From Defluviitaleaceae bacterium (lineage in GTDB: Bacteria > Bacillota > Clostridia > Lachnospirales > WRAX01), in contig WRAX01000014.1 in NCBI GenBank assembly GCA_009779935.1, forward strand, positions 1 through 55,001: a stretch of DNA of 55,001 bases, in the 5' to 3' direction. A model generated the notes under the pieces. The model saw nothing but the letters and a program-made list of their open reading frames with translations. It searched no databases and was not told where the DNA came from. Made by a program: the position numbers and the translations under genes. This document shows, one piece after another, positions 36,365 to 45,299 of this stretch (positions are counted from its first letter, which is position 1; each line of letters opens with the position of its first letter).

Positions 36365-37219
36365 GTGAAATACATTGAAAAAAACGGCAAAATACTTGCC
36401 ACAAACCTGCAACAATTTAACATTGGGCAGATTTTGGAATGCGGGCAATGCTTTCGCTTTGAAAAGTTAGGGGAAGATTTTTATAGCCTTGTGGCTTTTG
36501 GGCAATGCTTGTTTGTGCAACAAAATGGGAGCCGTGCGGAGTTTTGGTACGAAAATGCCCCCCTACCTTTGGGTGAGTTTGAGAGGGTTTGGCTGGATTA
36601 TTTCGATATTAAGCGAGATTATGGCGTTATACAGGCGAAAATCGCCCATAGCGACCCCATTATGAGGCGGGCAGTGGATTTTGCCCCCGGCATACGCCTG
36701 CTTAACCAAGACCCGTGGGAGATGTTAATTTCTTTTATAATAAGCCAAAACAACCGCATACCGCAAATTAAACAAGTCATCAAAAATATTTGTGAAGCTT
36801 TTGGTGAGGGATGCGCCTTCCCTACCCCGCAGCAGTTGGCAAATGCCACGGCGGAGGATTTTAGGGCGTTAAAAGTAGGGTTTAGGGATAAGTATTTGGT
36901 TGATGCGGTTGCCCATGTGCTTAGCGGCAACCTAAAAGCCCAGCGGGACAAGAGCATTGCAACGGCAGATTTGCGAGAACAATTACTTGCCGTTAAAGGT
37001 ATTGGGGAAAAAGTTGCCCATTGTATTTTGCTAATGGGTTATGGCCGCCATGATAGCTTTCCCGTGGATGTGTGGGTACAGCGGGTTATGGAGCGGCTGT
37101 ATTTTGACGATAAGAAAACCTCCGTTGCCAAAATACACCAATTTGCCGCAGAGCAGTGGGGCGAAAACGCCGCCTTTGCCAACCAATATCTTTTCCATTA
37201 CATACGTATGAACCCATAG
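36365..37219 (+). CDS. 8-oxoguanine DNA glycosylase / AP lyase, OGG1 family
   Basis: 284 residues starting with GTG behind AAAGGGG. The N-terminal OGG domain (about 1-105) is followed by a helix-hairpin-helix-GPD domain. The active site is visible: VKGIGEKVAHCILLMGY with the attacking lysine at 216, and SFPVDVWVQRVM with Asp235. The QDPWEMLISFIISQNN segment is also typical. It removes 8-oxoguanine opposite cytosine and nicks the abasic site. A terminator follows directly. Confidence 0.94.
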   Translation: MKYIEKNGKILATNLQQFNIGQILECGQCFRFEKLGEDFYSLVAFGQCLFVQQNGSRAEFWYENAPLPLGEFERVWLDYFDIKRDYGVIQAKIAHSDPIMRRAVDFAPGIRLLNQDPWEMLISFIISQNNRIPQIKQVIKNICEAFGEGCAFPTPQQLANATAEDFRALKVGFRDKYLVDAVAHVLSGNLKAQRDKSIATADLREQLLAVKGIGEKVAHCILLMGYGRHDSFPVDVWVQRVMERLYFDDKKTSVAKIHQFAAEQWGENAAFANQYLFHYIRMNP

Positions 37220-37221
37220 AG

Positions 37222-37259
37222 ATAAGGACGACGGCAAAATCGCAGTCGTCCTTATTTAT
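37222..37259 (+). terminator. Intrinsic terminator between ogg and sigK
   Basis: ATAAGGACGAC (37222-37232) pairs with GTCGTCCTTAT (37245-37255), followed by TTATT. It separates the glycosylase gene from sigK. Confidence 0.8.
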
Positions 37260-37388
37260 TTGGATATGCAGAAAAAATAAGCCCTGTTTCATAAAGTATA
37301 AATGGCTTTGTTGCACCGCCCACTTTACATGTGGTTGTACATAACACCCGCCCTTTGGCAAATTAATGTGTTATGTGGGAGAAGGTGC

Positions 37389-37775
37389 ATGATGACCAAG
37401 CCACAAACCACTGCTGTTATGCCCGACACAGGCAAGCCGAAGATAAACCCGGTTCAAACCGGCCAGCCCTTGGGCAACTCCTTCCCGCCACCCTTAAAGC
37501 CGGAGGAGGAAGCTCGCTTTATCAACCTATACACCTACGGCAGCACCGCCGAAAAAAAACAAGCCAAAAACACCTTGATAGAACACAACCTGCGCCTTGT
37601 AGCCCACATTGTTAAAAAATTCCACCACCCTGATGTGGATGATTTGATTTCCATCGGCTCCATCGGCCTTATCAAGGGCATAAGCTCCTTCAAGCCCGAA
37701 AAGGGCACACGGCTTGCCACTTATGCTTCACGTTGTATAGAAAATGGTATTTATTTCCATGTGACACCCTTTTAG
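37389..37775 (+). CDS. sigK: Sporulation sigma factor SigK, 5' part, interrupted by the skin element
   Basis: The ATG at 37389 (or the next codon at 37392) follows GGAGAAGGTG. The native SigK part runs to 37746. It shows a SigK start ([17 protein letters not shown]), region 2.1 ([16 protein letters not shown]) and region 2.2-2.3 ([30 protein letters not shown]). After residue Asn119 the frame leaves SigK and stops within the element after ten foreign codons. Joining base 37746 to base 53303 continues as E-I-R-M-Y-L-R into the 3' part, giving 237 residues, close to the length of Bacillus pro-SigK. No hydrophobic pro-sequence is seen: the first 30 residues are Pro/Thr/Lys-rich. SigK is the late mother-cell sigma factor. 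In the unexcised state only a truncated, inactive product is possible. Confidence 0.95.
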   Translation: MMTKPQTTAVMPDTGKPKINPVQTGQPLGNSFPPPLKPEEEARFINLYTYGSTAEKKQAKNTLIEHNLRLVAHIVKKFHHPDVDDLISIGSIGLIKGISSFKPEKGTRLATYASRCIENGIYFHVTPF

Positions 37776-39455
37776 GAAAATGTGTGTCTTCTCGTCTTTA
37801 ACGACCACGGCTTCGAGTATGCGGCGGAGGAGTTGTAGCTTGCCCTCGTAGCCGACAAGCTCCACAAGGTGTGGGAAATCAAGGATGGTTTGTTTGGCTT
37901 TCTCTATGTCGGCGATTTGGCTGTCGCTGGTTTTTTCGGTTTTTAGGATTGCGTTAAGGCGAGATTGCTTCTCGCCTTTTTCTGCGCTTAGGGATTCTAT
38001 GTCTTTGTAGATGGAGGGTTTGACGCTCTCAGGGGCAGTGCGTAGGTTGCTGATTTGGCTTTGAATGTCGGCTTCGATTTGGGAAATTTGCTTGCGCAAG
38101 GTATATTGCTCTCTTTCGGTTTCTTTGGAGTTGGCTAGCAGGTCGCCTTCGGTGCTAAGTAGCTCGTCGAAAAAATCATTATCACCCAAGGTCATAATCT
38201 GCTCCATCACAAAATCGTCAAGCTCCCAGCCCTTAACATTCGGCGAACCCTCACAGCCGCTCTTTTTGCGATACTTCTTATCACACACATAACGAAAACG
38301 CAAAGACCCATCGGGATTATACCGCCCACTCTCCGCCCGAACAAACATCTTGCCGCCGCAAGCCACACAACGGACAAGCCCCGACAACAACGCCTTCGAG
38401 CTTTCCTTGGGGCGTGCCGATTTGGTGGCGATGTCGGCAACCAGCTTCTGCACCCTAATCCAATCAGCCCCGCCAATCAGCCCCCTATGCTTCCCCACAG
38501 CCACAACCCAATCCTTAATGTTGCGCTTCAAGCTGCGCTGGGTGTACTTAGGATCAAGGCTAGTCGAATCTGCGCCAATCTCCTTAAACTGCTCGGTCTT
38601 ATTGTATGCCATTATGCCCCGCACGCCGTCAAAGTCCGCATCTTCCGCCCAAATGGGCACATCAAAGGACGTGAAGTAACTTTTCATATCCCCGTCCGCA
38701 ATCGCATACACAGGATTCTGTAAAATATTCTTCACCGCCACCAACCTAAACTCGTTGCCATTGCTGGTCTTGTAGCCCTCGTTATTCAAAGCGGTCGCTG
38801 TGCCTGTTAGAGAACTGTTTTGTAGAAACAACTCAAAAAGCCGCCACACAGTCCGTTGCTCGGATTCAATCGGCTCCAAACGGTTCATCGTGGTCTTCCC
38901 GATTTTCTCCTTATGCGAATAAAAGCCCAGCGGACACTTCCCGCCAAGCCATCGCCCCTCTTTGGCAAGTTCGTACATATTGTCGGTAATCCGCTCGGCA
39001 ATAATATCCCGCTCAAACTCCGCAATTGCCGACAACATCGAAATCATAATCTTGCCCGTCCGCGTGCTGGTGTCAAGCTCCCTATCACTCACCGACACAA
39101 AAGCAATACCCTTTTGCTCCATCTGTTGAATCAAATTCAGCAAATCCACAGTCCGCCGCGATATGCGGTCAATCTTATAACATATCACCGCCTTGATTTT
39201 GTTGCCCTCAATATCCCTCAGCATCTTTTTATACTGCGGCCTGTCGGCATAAAAGCCACTCCTACCCTCATCCTCATAAACCAAAATATCCTCGGCTGCA
39301 ACCCCAAACTGCGCCTGCGCAAGGGCAATGCACCGCTCCTTTTGCATTTCAATACTCTTGCTGCTCTCAGTTATCTTCGACTTGCGGACATAGACGGCCA
39401 CCTGCCTATCATCCACAGCGTTTTTTACTCTTCGTCTAGCCATCATTGCCTCCAT
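37728..39455 (-). CDS. Large serine recombinase of the skin element
   Basis: 575 residues. The resolvase catalytic domain (18-165) has the nucleophile Ser26 (VYVRKSK) and [11 protein letters not shown]. The recombinase domain follows (about 175-300), then a zinc ribbon with Cys363, Cys366, Cys391 and Cys401 ([23 protein letters not shown]), and a coiled coil (about 435-505). It is the functional counterpart of SpoIVCA, which excises the skin element in the mother cell. Its last four codons and the stop lie in sigK, outside the element, so excision changes its C-terminus. The first codons overlap the preceding unknown gene by 20 bases, so it is coupled to that gene and the ATPase gene. AAGGTGG precedes the first ATG; a second possible start (39443) follows GGAGG. 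Confidence 0.93.
   Translation of the reverse strand: MEAMMARRRVKNAVDDRQVAVYVRKSKITESSKSIEMQKERCIALAQAQFGVAAEDILVYEDEGRSGFYADRPQYKKMLRDIEGNKIKAVICYKIDRISRRTVDLLNLIQQMEQKGIAFVSVSDRELDTSTRTGKIMISMLSAIAEFERDIIAERITDNMYELAKEGRWLGGKCPLGFYSHKEKIGKTTMNRLEPIESEQRTVWRLFELFLQNSSLTGTATALNNEGYKTSNGNEFRLVAVKNILQNPVYAIADGDMKSYFTSFDVPIWAEDADFDGVRGIMAYNKTEQFKEIGADSTSLDPKYTQRSLKRNIKDWVVAVGKHRGLIGGADWIRVQKLVADIATKSARPKESSKALLSGLVRCVACGGKMFVRAESGRYNPDGSLRFRYVCDKKYRKKSGCEGSPNVKGWELDDFVMEQIMTLGDNDFFDELLSTEGDLLANSKETEREQYTLRKQISQIEADIQSQISNLRTAPESVKPSIYKDIESLSAEKGEKQSRLNAILKTEKTSDSQIADIEKAKQTILDFPHLVELVGYEGKLQLLRRILEAVVVKDEKTHIFLKGCHMEINTIFYTT
37742..37746. other. Left recombination site of the skin element (attL core)
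   Basis: Core AAATG within sigK, flanked on the sigK side by TTGTATAGA and on the element side by GTATTTATT. The inferred crossover dinucleotide is AA at 37743-37744. See the right site for the reconstructed att sequences. Confidence 0.85.
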
Positions 39456-40254
39456 TGAAACGCCACCTTAGTACATAAGCCATTATCCATGTGCCTTCAT
39501 ATGAGAGGTCGATTTTGTCAAACCCTGTGTCACAGAAAAATACTGAAACATTTTCGATAAACATCGAGGCTTCAAAAATATTGGAACTGTGGTTATCCGA
39601 GGCGGGTCGCAAATTTACCGCAGTCACTCTCTCAAAGACCATCTCGATTGGCCGGCACCATTGACTATGGAAAATCATCGTTACTTGCCTAGTGCTATCC
39701 ATAGGGTGCATGGCGTTATTTTCGTCTACATAGCCACCACTTATATAATTGACTGCGAGCAATATTGAATCATGGAACGAGTATGTCTGCTTCATGATAA
39801 ATTCTATATCTTGTTGTGTTTCAATGTAGTTCCATCCATCAAGCTTATAATCAAGGATTTTGTCCTCAAGCCCGCTGTCTTTCAAGGAAACCACACCGCC
39901 CCTTAACAGCTCCAACAGTATGGTTTTGTTTTCGAACACCCACGGATACCCCCAAAACTCGAAGAAGCCAATATTGCTACTCAGTAATTCCTCGAAGTCT
40001 TCCAAATGCCTGTCAACCGACCCTGACCTATGAAGCTCCCAAGCTTCCCCATCCGAATTGGGCGTAATTAAGTTTATCAAGGGAATTGGCTTTACAGGGT
40101 CACTCTTATCAAGAAAGTCAAATAATTTGAAATATGCACCATCAGCGTTAAGGACAAGCACCAATTGCTTTTCATACCAGCCGCCATTGATTTTAGCATA
40201 TACTTTTGATTTGAAATAGGTATTTGTGGAACTGTCGAAAACCCTTGCTAACAT
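39436..40254 (-). CDS. Unknown protein coupled to the recombinase
   Basis: 272 residues, soluble, rich in aromatic residues and without a signal or membrane segment. Recognisable stretches are WYEKQLVLVLNADGAYFKLFDFLD, YSFHDSILLAVNYISGG and FERVTAVNLRP. I do not recognise the family. The look is of the many small cytosolic Clostridia proteins of unknown or immunity-like role. The start overlaps the end of the ATPase gene by 7 bases and its end overlaps the recombinase gene by 20 bases, so it is made together with both. It could be an accessory factor for excision, but nothing in the sequence shows this. Confidence 0.75.
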   Translation of the reverse strand: MLARVFDSSTNTYFKSKVYAKINGGWYEKQLVLVLNADGAYFKLFDFLDKSDPVKPIPLINLITPNSDGEAWELHRSGSVDRHLEDFEELLSSNIGFFEFWGYPWVFENKTILLELLRGGVVSLKDSGLEDKILDYKLDGWNYIETQQDIEFIMKQTYSFHDSILLAVNYISGGYVDENNAMHPMDSTRQVTMIFHSQWCRPIEMVFERVTAVNLRPASDNHSSNIFEASMFIENVSVFFCDTGFDKIDLSYEGTWIMAYVLRWRFNGGNDG

Positions 40255-41582
40255 GATGGTGCGCCCCTTTCTTTAGCATCACTATTTGCTATTTTATCTT
40301 TGATTCTCCAAAATGCATACAACGGCAAAATCCGCTCCGACATCTTATCCAGCGAGGTCAACACCGACTTTTCAGGCGCAAACTTCTTAACATATTGCGA
40401 AAGGGAGCGAGCATGGCTGGAGGTTTTCGCCTTGACCTCAATGGGTACGATATGCACATCATCCTGCACAATAAAATCCACCTCGGCCCGCGCAGTACCC
40501 TCCGCCGTCCAATAGTAAATATCCTGCCCGTAAGCCTTTTTCAGCTCGCAACACACAAAGTTCTCCGCTATCGCCCCCTTGAACTCCTGATAATTGTTAG
40601 TGCCATCGAAAAGCACCGCAGGAGGTAAATTCGCCATCTTGCGCAGGATGCCAATGTCGGACATATACAGCTTGAAAAATGTGTGGTTGGCGTACGCTTT
40701 CAGCGGAAATGCAGGCTTCTCAATGTTCTCGACCTTATAGACCAATCCCGCACGAACAAGCCACTCCAAAGCATCCTCCAAGTCCTTCGCCCGCCAGCTT
40801 TTCTTCACTTGACTGAAAATAAACTTGCGATTTTCCTTTGAAAGCTGGCTCGGTATCGCGTTCCAAACAGCGGACAACTTCGGAAAATACGAAACAGGTG
40901 CGTGCTTGGCAAAGTCGTTTTCATAGCTCTGGATAATTTGTGACTGGATTTTCTCAACATTTTCAATGCTCTGCGTGTCAATCCAACTCTTTAGCACCTC
41001 AGGCATCCCGCCGACCACATGGAAATCACGATAAAGTTCTTCAAGCTGCGATTTGAAAGTACGCCAAATGGGGTCGCCAAAACTGGCTTCTTTGAGGGTT
41101 TCCGCAAGCACTTGATTTTGAGCGAGCAAAAACTCATAAAAGTTCATGGGATAAAGCATCAAAAATTCAACCTTACCAACGGGGAATGATGTACCCTTGG
41201 GGATAGCGACCCCCAGCAACGACCCCGCCGCTACAACATGATACTCAGGCGCATCCTCGCAAAAATATTTAAGCGAAGACAACGCCCTGCCACACGCCTG
41301 AACCTCATCAAAGACCACAAGCGTAGTCGCAGGCTTAATATCCCGTCCATGCATCAACGACAAATCCTTAATAATCCGTCGCGGGTTCAAATCGGCCTCA
41401 AAAATATCACCAAGCCCCTTGCCCTCATCAAAATTGCAATAAACCACATCATCATAGTGAACCCGCCCAAACTCCTTGATAAGATAAGTCTTGCCACACT
41501 GCCGCACACCCTGCACAATCAGCGGCTTCTTATCCAAATTCTCTTTCCACTTAACCAAATCCACCATCAGCGTTCTTTGCAT
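40248..41582 (-). CDS. AAA ATPase with DUF4143 domain
   Basis: 444 residues from ATG 41582 behind GAGGTG. A longer frame begins upstream of the promoter and is not credible. The N-terminal AAA domain has the Walker A motif VQGVRQCGKTYLIKEF near 24-32 and Walker B LVVFDEVQACGRAL near 98, with the sensor-like VVAAGSLLGVA. The C-terminal DUF4143 region has EWLVRAGLVYKVENI, YMSDIGILRKMA and a nuclease-like end (EVDFIVQDDVHIVPIEVKAK). Family members are common in variable genome regions; their function is undefined, with toxin-antitoxin or restriction roles suggested. It heads the three-gene unit that ends in the recombinase. Confidence 0.9.
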   Translation of the reverse strand: MQRTLMVDLVKWKENLDKKPLIVQGVRQCGKTYLIKEFGRVHYDDVVYCNFDEGKGLGDIFEADLNPRRIIKDLSLMHGRDIKPATTLVVFDEVQACGRALSSLKYFCEDAPEYHVVAAGSLLGVAIPKGTSFPVGKVEFLMLYPMNFYEFLLAQNQVLAETLKEASFGDPIWRTFKSQLEELYRDFHVVGGMPEVLKSWIDTQSIENVEKIQSQIIQSYENDFAKHAPVSYFPKLSAVWNAIPSQLSKENRKFIFSQVKKSWRAKDLEDALEWLVRAGLVYKVENIEKPAFPLKAYANHTFFKLYMSDIGILRKMANLPPAVLFDGTNNYQEFKGAIAENFVCCELKKAYGQDIYYWTAEGTARAEVDFIVQDDVHIVPIEVKAKTSSHARSLSQYVKKFAPEKSVLTSLDKMSERILPLYAFWRIKDKIANSDAKERGAPSC

Positions 41583-41601
41583 AAAAATCACCTCACCATA
41601 C

Positions 41602-41630
41602 AGTATAACCCACCTTTTGAAATCTGTCAA
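41602..41630 (-). promoter_or_regulatory. Sigma-A-type promoter of the ATPase-unknown-recombinase operon
   Basis: TTGACA (41630-41625) and TATACT (41607-41602) on the minus strand are 17 bases apart. The transcription start would be near 41595, with a 12-base leader that contains the ribosome binding site. This is a vegetative-type promoter, not the sigma-E type expected for mother-cell-only expression. Confidence 0.75.
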
Positions 41631-41636
41631 CAAAAA

Positions 41637-41679
41637 TATAATGTAATTTTGCGAAATATCTCTGCAAAATTACATTATA
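41637..41679. repeat. Perfect 16-bp inverted repeat upstream of the recombinase operon
   Basis: TATAATGTAATTTTGC (41637-41652) and GCAAAATTACATTATA (41664-41679) are perfect inverted copies separated by 11 bases. It lies 7 bases upstream of the -35 box on the minus strand and about 80 bases before the plus-strand RNA-ligase fragment. It could be an operator, an activator site or a terminus of a small element. Confidence 0.8.
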
Positions 41680-41761
41680 TTGATAATTTAGTTATGGCAA
41701 CATTGAATCTTGCGAGCAAAGAGTGTTTGCAAATCAATGTATGTTATGATAAAATTGTACA

Positions 41762-42013
41762 ATGCTAAAATTACATGAATTTATCACTTCAAACCCCGAC
41801 TGGGAGGCGCGGCTGGCTGGGCTACCTTATCATATACTCATCAAGCGCAAGGACGATTTTGTGCTGTTCAAATATGTGCTACGGGGTACTGATGGCTCAT
41901 CAGATTTGAATATCCCCATGGTGCGGGAGTGCCTAGGAATTATTCTCGATGAGAATGACGGCTATCGACCTGTTTGTGTGCCATTTTTTAAGTTTGGCAA
42001 TTATGGCGAGTAA
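41762..42013 (+). pseudogene. RNA ligase fragment (N-terminal)
   Basis: 83 codons matching the start of T4 Rnl1-like RNA ligases: FITSNPDWEARLAGLPYHI, then DLNIPMVRECLGIILDE and RPVCVPFFKFGNYGE. Family members are 300 or more residues long, and the adenylated-lysine motif normally comes soon after this point. Here the frame ends exactly after NYGE, so the catalytic core is missing. No ribosome binding site is seen. It abuts a truncated nucleotidyltransferase in the opposite direction. Such ligases repair RNA broken by defence nucleases, so this is probably debris from an earlier defence gene. Confidence 0.65.
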
Positions 42014-42178
42014 CAGGTCAATATTTGAGTTATCAGTTTGTACTCCTTTGGTGCAGCTACCAAACAATATGACAGCTTCGACATCATCTATGTCCACAAT
42101 TATTGGCATGAGGCTGTCAATAGTATCAATAAAAGACGTGGGAAGATGTTGGATTCGCCCTCGATAGTATTTTTGCAT
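41933..42178 (-). pseudogene. MNT-type nucleotidyltransferase fragment
   Basis: 81 codons. Residues 1-56 look like a minimal nucleotidyltransferase (VEAVILFGSCTKG, then DNSNIDLLLA, the GSxxxG and DxD-like motif). Residues from about 57 are encoded by the antisense of the RNA-ligase fragment and match nothing, so the true 3' end has been lost at about 42010. The ATG has a good AAGGAG site and follows the AIPR gene by 97 bases on the same strand. Intact relatives act as MntA antitoxins for HEPN toxins, or as DNA-polymerase-beta-like enzymes. No HEPN partner is present. Confidence 0.6.
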
Positions 42179-42275
42179 TGCCTCACTCCTTCATTGTGTA
42201 GGAAAAGCAGGAAAAGCTGAAGGGAGTCAAAAGTCCACCCATCCTAAATGAGTGCGGGGGTCTACGCAACTAGCA

Positions 42276-44366
42276 TCACACTGGAATTTGCTCATTGCGG
42301 ATTTTCTCTCTTATCCCCATGATTTTCTTAAAATGAGTTTGTGACAAGCCGCGCGAGCCTGTGCAATACTCTGCGGCAAGTTGCAAGAGCTGCGCTTCAC
42401 CACTAGTTATCACGCCTTGTTGCTTAGCAACCTCGCAAAGCTCAATCCAATATTCAGTACCCAAGCTGAATATTTCAACTTCTAGCGATATTCCATCATC
42501 GAAGCGTTGTTCCTTTTTTGCTGTTTTCTTTTCATCTCGAACAACATCCTTGCTTACCAAGAACGCCTTTGTCGAAGCACTTAGTTCAATTTGCAGCTTC
42601 TTCACCTGCTCCCAGCATTCTGTCTTTTTGCAAAACGTTTCTACGTTGCCTATATTTGGTTGAAAGAACACGTCTCTTACTATGAAAGCAATATCGATTA
42701 TATCATCAACTAAAAAGTTTGGCAACTCTTGCTTGTCCCATATTTGGCGATAATTCATACACAATCCCAAGTTTTGAACTTCAAACATTAATTTAGAAAA
42801 TGTGTAAGTTACGGTTTGAATAAGGTATCCATTACGCTCTTTATATCGGTCTTCTTTGAGTATTGCTTTTCGTGTGGCTGTAAACATAATGGCTTTTGCA
42901 ACTAAATCACGGAAATAGGACTCATTAAACGTAGAGGGATCTGCTTTCCACTGTTTCTGCATTTCTGTTTGGAAACGAACGGAGTTCACCTCACCACCCC
43001 ATGCAACATTATAAGGCAACATTTCTGCAGAGTTTATGTATCTCGCCAAATCCTTTTTATCGAAGCGCTGTTTGCTTGGGTTTATTCTTTCGTATGTGGC
43101 ACGCTCGCCTCGTGTCATCTTCATTTTTGGTTGTTCATACTGACCACGCGAACGCTCAAAAAACCAAATCGTTTGATACGGCAGCCCTCTTGATGCTGGG
43201 GCAAAAAGCTTACGCGAGAACTCCTCAATTCGCAAATAAAATGGGTGATTTGAAACCAAATCTGCTGCGGTAACCTTGTTTTGGCTATTCGCATACTGCG
43301 ATGTTTTTCTTACGAATTCATCGCCAATTTCTCCGTCATCAAGTGTGATCGTTAGCTTCATTTGTACGAAAATCCCATCCAGCGGAGCGTTGTCTTTGAT
43401 GCTCGCCGAAGCTAACGAGGCGGTTGTTTGCCCGCCATTGATTATTTGAAAGTCAGTGAATGACGTTATGCAATTCCCTGCCCCGAACACATCCTTGATA
43501 ACAACGCTCTTAGCCGTAGCGGAGATACCATTGTTATACGAAAAGAAGTTTTCGCGCTCATTCAGGATCGTTTGACGAATGCCCTTATTTACCCCTCCAC
43601 GTAGCTGCAGAAAAGATCTCACATTTCTTTCTAATAAACGTGGGCCGAATTTCTTGTATATGTTTGACAAAAACTCCCCAGGAACTACCGCAAGATAAGC
43701 TTCGTACTGTCCAGCACCAACGTCGGCACGAATACAAGGTATGCCATTGATTCCAAAGTCAGCAACATCTATTACTACGTCTTCTTTTTCTGAGGTTGCA
43801 AGCTGTGCATTGTAGATTTTTTCGATATCAATAACATCTAATTCAACTTTATACGTCTTCCCTTGAATTTCAATCTCTTCAAGCTCAATACTCTTTACGC
43901 GCCTACTGAGCTGGTTAGTGCTAATGATGAACAGCTGAATTTTATGTACCGATGATAAGTTACGCTTTATGTCGAGCCCCAGTTGCACGGCAGGGTTAGA
44001 TTGCTCCCCGTTAGCAAAATATCCTTTTGCGGCGTTCTCTACAAAATTAGTCATCTGTGCGCTGCTAGCTTGTATAGATGTATTTGTAATGTTTTCTATG
44101 TCTGCGGCATTAAAATCAGCATATAGAAGGTTTATCGTGTTTGTTGAAATTTCAAGCGAGCCAGCATGGATGTGCATAGACTTGAATGCACGCGTACCTT
44201 GCGCCACAGAAAACTGACAATGGTCAATAGACGAAAGGAGCGACCAATCACTTATCATGATGTCTACAACCAAATCAATAAACACTTCATAAGGGTAACG
44301 CTCTTCTTCTATCGCTGTCGCCTTGATTTGGTTTAAGTAGTACTCCCTGTATTCCAGTAAATACAT
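42276..44366 (-). CDS. AIPR family protein (abortive infection phage resistance)
   Basis: 696 residues. The central region carries the AIPR core (PF10592): LQLRGGVNKGIRQTILNERENFFSYNNGISATA and FQIINGGQTTASLA, near 255-315. The N-terminal part (VFIDLVVDIMISDW) is helical. AIPR proteins are named for a lactococcal abortive-infection gene and occur in restriction-like operons with Z1 ATPases; their biochemical activity is uncertain. AAGGAGGAG precedes the ATG, three bases after the end of the DUF4420 gene. It is the last intact gene of the six-gene operon. Confidence 0.9.
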   Translation of the reverse strand: MYLLEYREYYLNQIKATAIEEERYPYEVFIDLVVDIMISDWSLLSSIDHCQFSVAQGTRAFKSMHIHAGSLEISTNTINLLYADFNAADIENITNTSIQASSAQMTNFVENAAKGYFANGEQSNPAVQLGLDIKRNLSSVHKIQLFIISTNQLSRRVKSIELEEIEIQGKTYKVELDVIDIEKIYNAQLATSEKEDVVIDVADFGINGIPCIRADVGAGQYEAYLAVVPGEFLSNIYKKFGPRLLERNVRSFLQLRGGVNKGIRQTILNERENFFSYNNGISATAKSVVIKDVFGAGNCITSFTDFQIINGGQTTASLASASIKDNAPLDGIFVQMKLTITLDDGEIGDEFVRKTSQYANSQNKVTAADLVSNHPFYLRIEEFSRKLFAPASRGLPYQTIWFFERSRGQYEQPKMKMTRGERATYERINPSKQRFDKKDLARYINSAEMLPYNVAWGGEVNSVRFQTEMQKQWKADPSTFNESYFRDLVAKAIMFTATRKAILKEDRYKERNGYLIQTVTYTFSKLMFEVQNLGLCMNYRQIWDKQELPNFLVDDIIDIAFIVRDVFFQPNIGNVETFCKKTECWEQVKKLQIELSASTKAFLVSKDVVRDEKKTAKKEQRFDDGISLEVEIFSLGTEYWIELCEVAKQQGVITSGEAQLLQLAAEYCTGSRGLSQTHFKKIMGIREKIRNEQIPV

Positions 44367-44369
44367 AGA

Positions 44370-45299
44370 TTACTCCTCCTTGAAGCGTGACAGCGAGTTG
44401 ATGATAAGTTCGTAACTAACTTTGCATATCTCATTGTGTTTTATATCGTCATCAGTAAGACGTGGAAATGAATCTCCTACCAAGTAAGGCTGGACTGAGA
44501 GGACATTAAATTTCTCGGAACAACATTCATCTGACAAATTGATGCCATATGCTAGGATTTTATTTAAGAAAGCTTCTTTGGTTTCTTCGAGGACGATGTT
44601 AACGAGTATCGAATTAAACAACTCCCCTATGCTTGATTTCCCATTGCTAAACGCAGGCTGCATGGTTTCAAGCTTAATAACTATTAGATGGCCGACAATT
44701 TCGGAGGCAAGCTGAGAAAGCGACGAAATTTTAACACTTACTGCCGAAGGTGAAACCACTTTGACTTCATACCATGTTGAGTCTATCGAAAAATCTTTTG
44801 GCACGCCATCCGAACCGCCCCAAGAATTAACAGCATTATCTGCTCCATATTTGTCAACAAGGACGGTGTCAAGGAAGTAGAGCTCACCAAATAGCCCTTT
44901 GATCAGCTCAGTCGATACAGCGGCACCACTTTTTTTGAACATCGACTTCCAAATATGAAATCGGTTCTTCAAGTGGACAAGAGCCGTTTTTTCACTTTCC
45001 AAGCCCGTGATGGCGCTAACCAGGTCGCCACAAAACGAGTAAAATACCTGACTCGCCGTGGACTCGAGTAAGTCAAAGTTTGTCCAATAGATATTCGCTG
45101 TTTCTTTTCCTTGCATAACCTTCAAAAGCCTCGTAGAATCCATTTTGGGAGGCGCAATGGATGAAACGAAAGAAAGTCGGAGATTTCCGCTATCGTTCAT
45201 CCCGTAGTACACTTTTAAAACCGAATTTGCATCAACCAATTTTTGTGAACCTGCTTCGCTAGAAAAAGCTTCAAACAGTTCCTTGCCAATTTTATTCAT
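44370..45299 (-). CDS. PD-(D/E)XK motif protein, DUF4420 family, predicted nuclease
   Basis: 309 residues from ATG 45299, behind GAGGAGG; an upstream in-frame start would overlap the previous gene more. The nuclease-like core is seen as LIKGLFGELYFLDTVL (acidic helix), then the strand pair GVPKDFSIDSTWYEVKVV, in which Asp and E-V-K give the PD-(D/E)XK catalytic set, near 150-200. DUF4420 (PF14390) proteins are found beside Z1 and AIPR genes and are predicted to be the DNA-cutting subunit. It overlaps the preceding gene by 8 bases and is followed by the AIPR gene after 3 bases. Confidence 0.88.
   Translation of the reverse strand: MNKIGKELFEAFSSEAGSQKLVDANSVLKVYYGMNDSGNLRLSFVSSIAPPKMDSTRLLKVMQGKETANIYWTNFDLLESTASQVFYSFCGDLVSAITGLESEKTALVHLKNRFHIWKSMFKKSGAAVSTELIKGLFGELYFLDTVLVDKYGADNAVNSWGGSDGVPKDFSIDSTWYEVKVVSPSAVSVKISSLSQLASEIVGHLIVIKLETMQPAFSNGKSSIGELFNSILVNIVLEETKEAFLNKILAYGINLSDECCSEKFNVLSVQPYLVGDSFPRLTDDDIKHNEICKVSYELIINSLSRFKEE

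Noticed and set aside
37254-37388. Possible sigma-E promoter for sigK
   Set aside because: Only a partial -10-like CATAACAC is seen and no correctly spaced -35 box.
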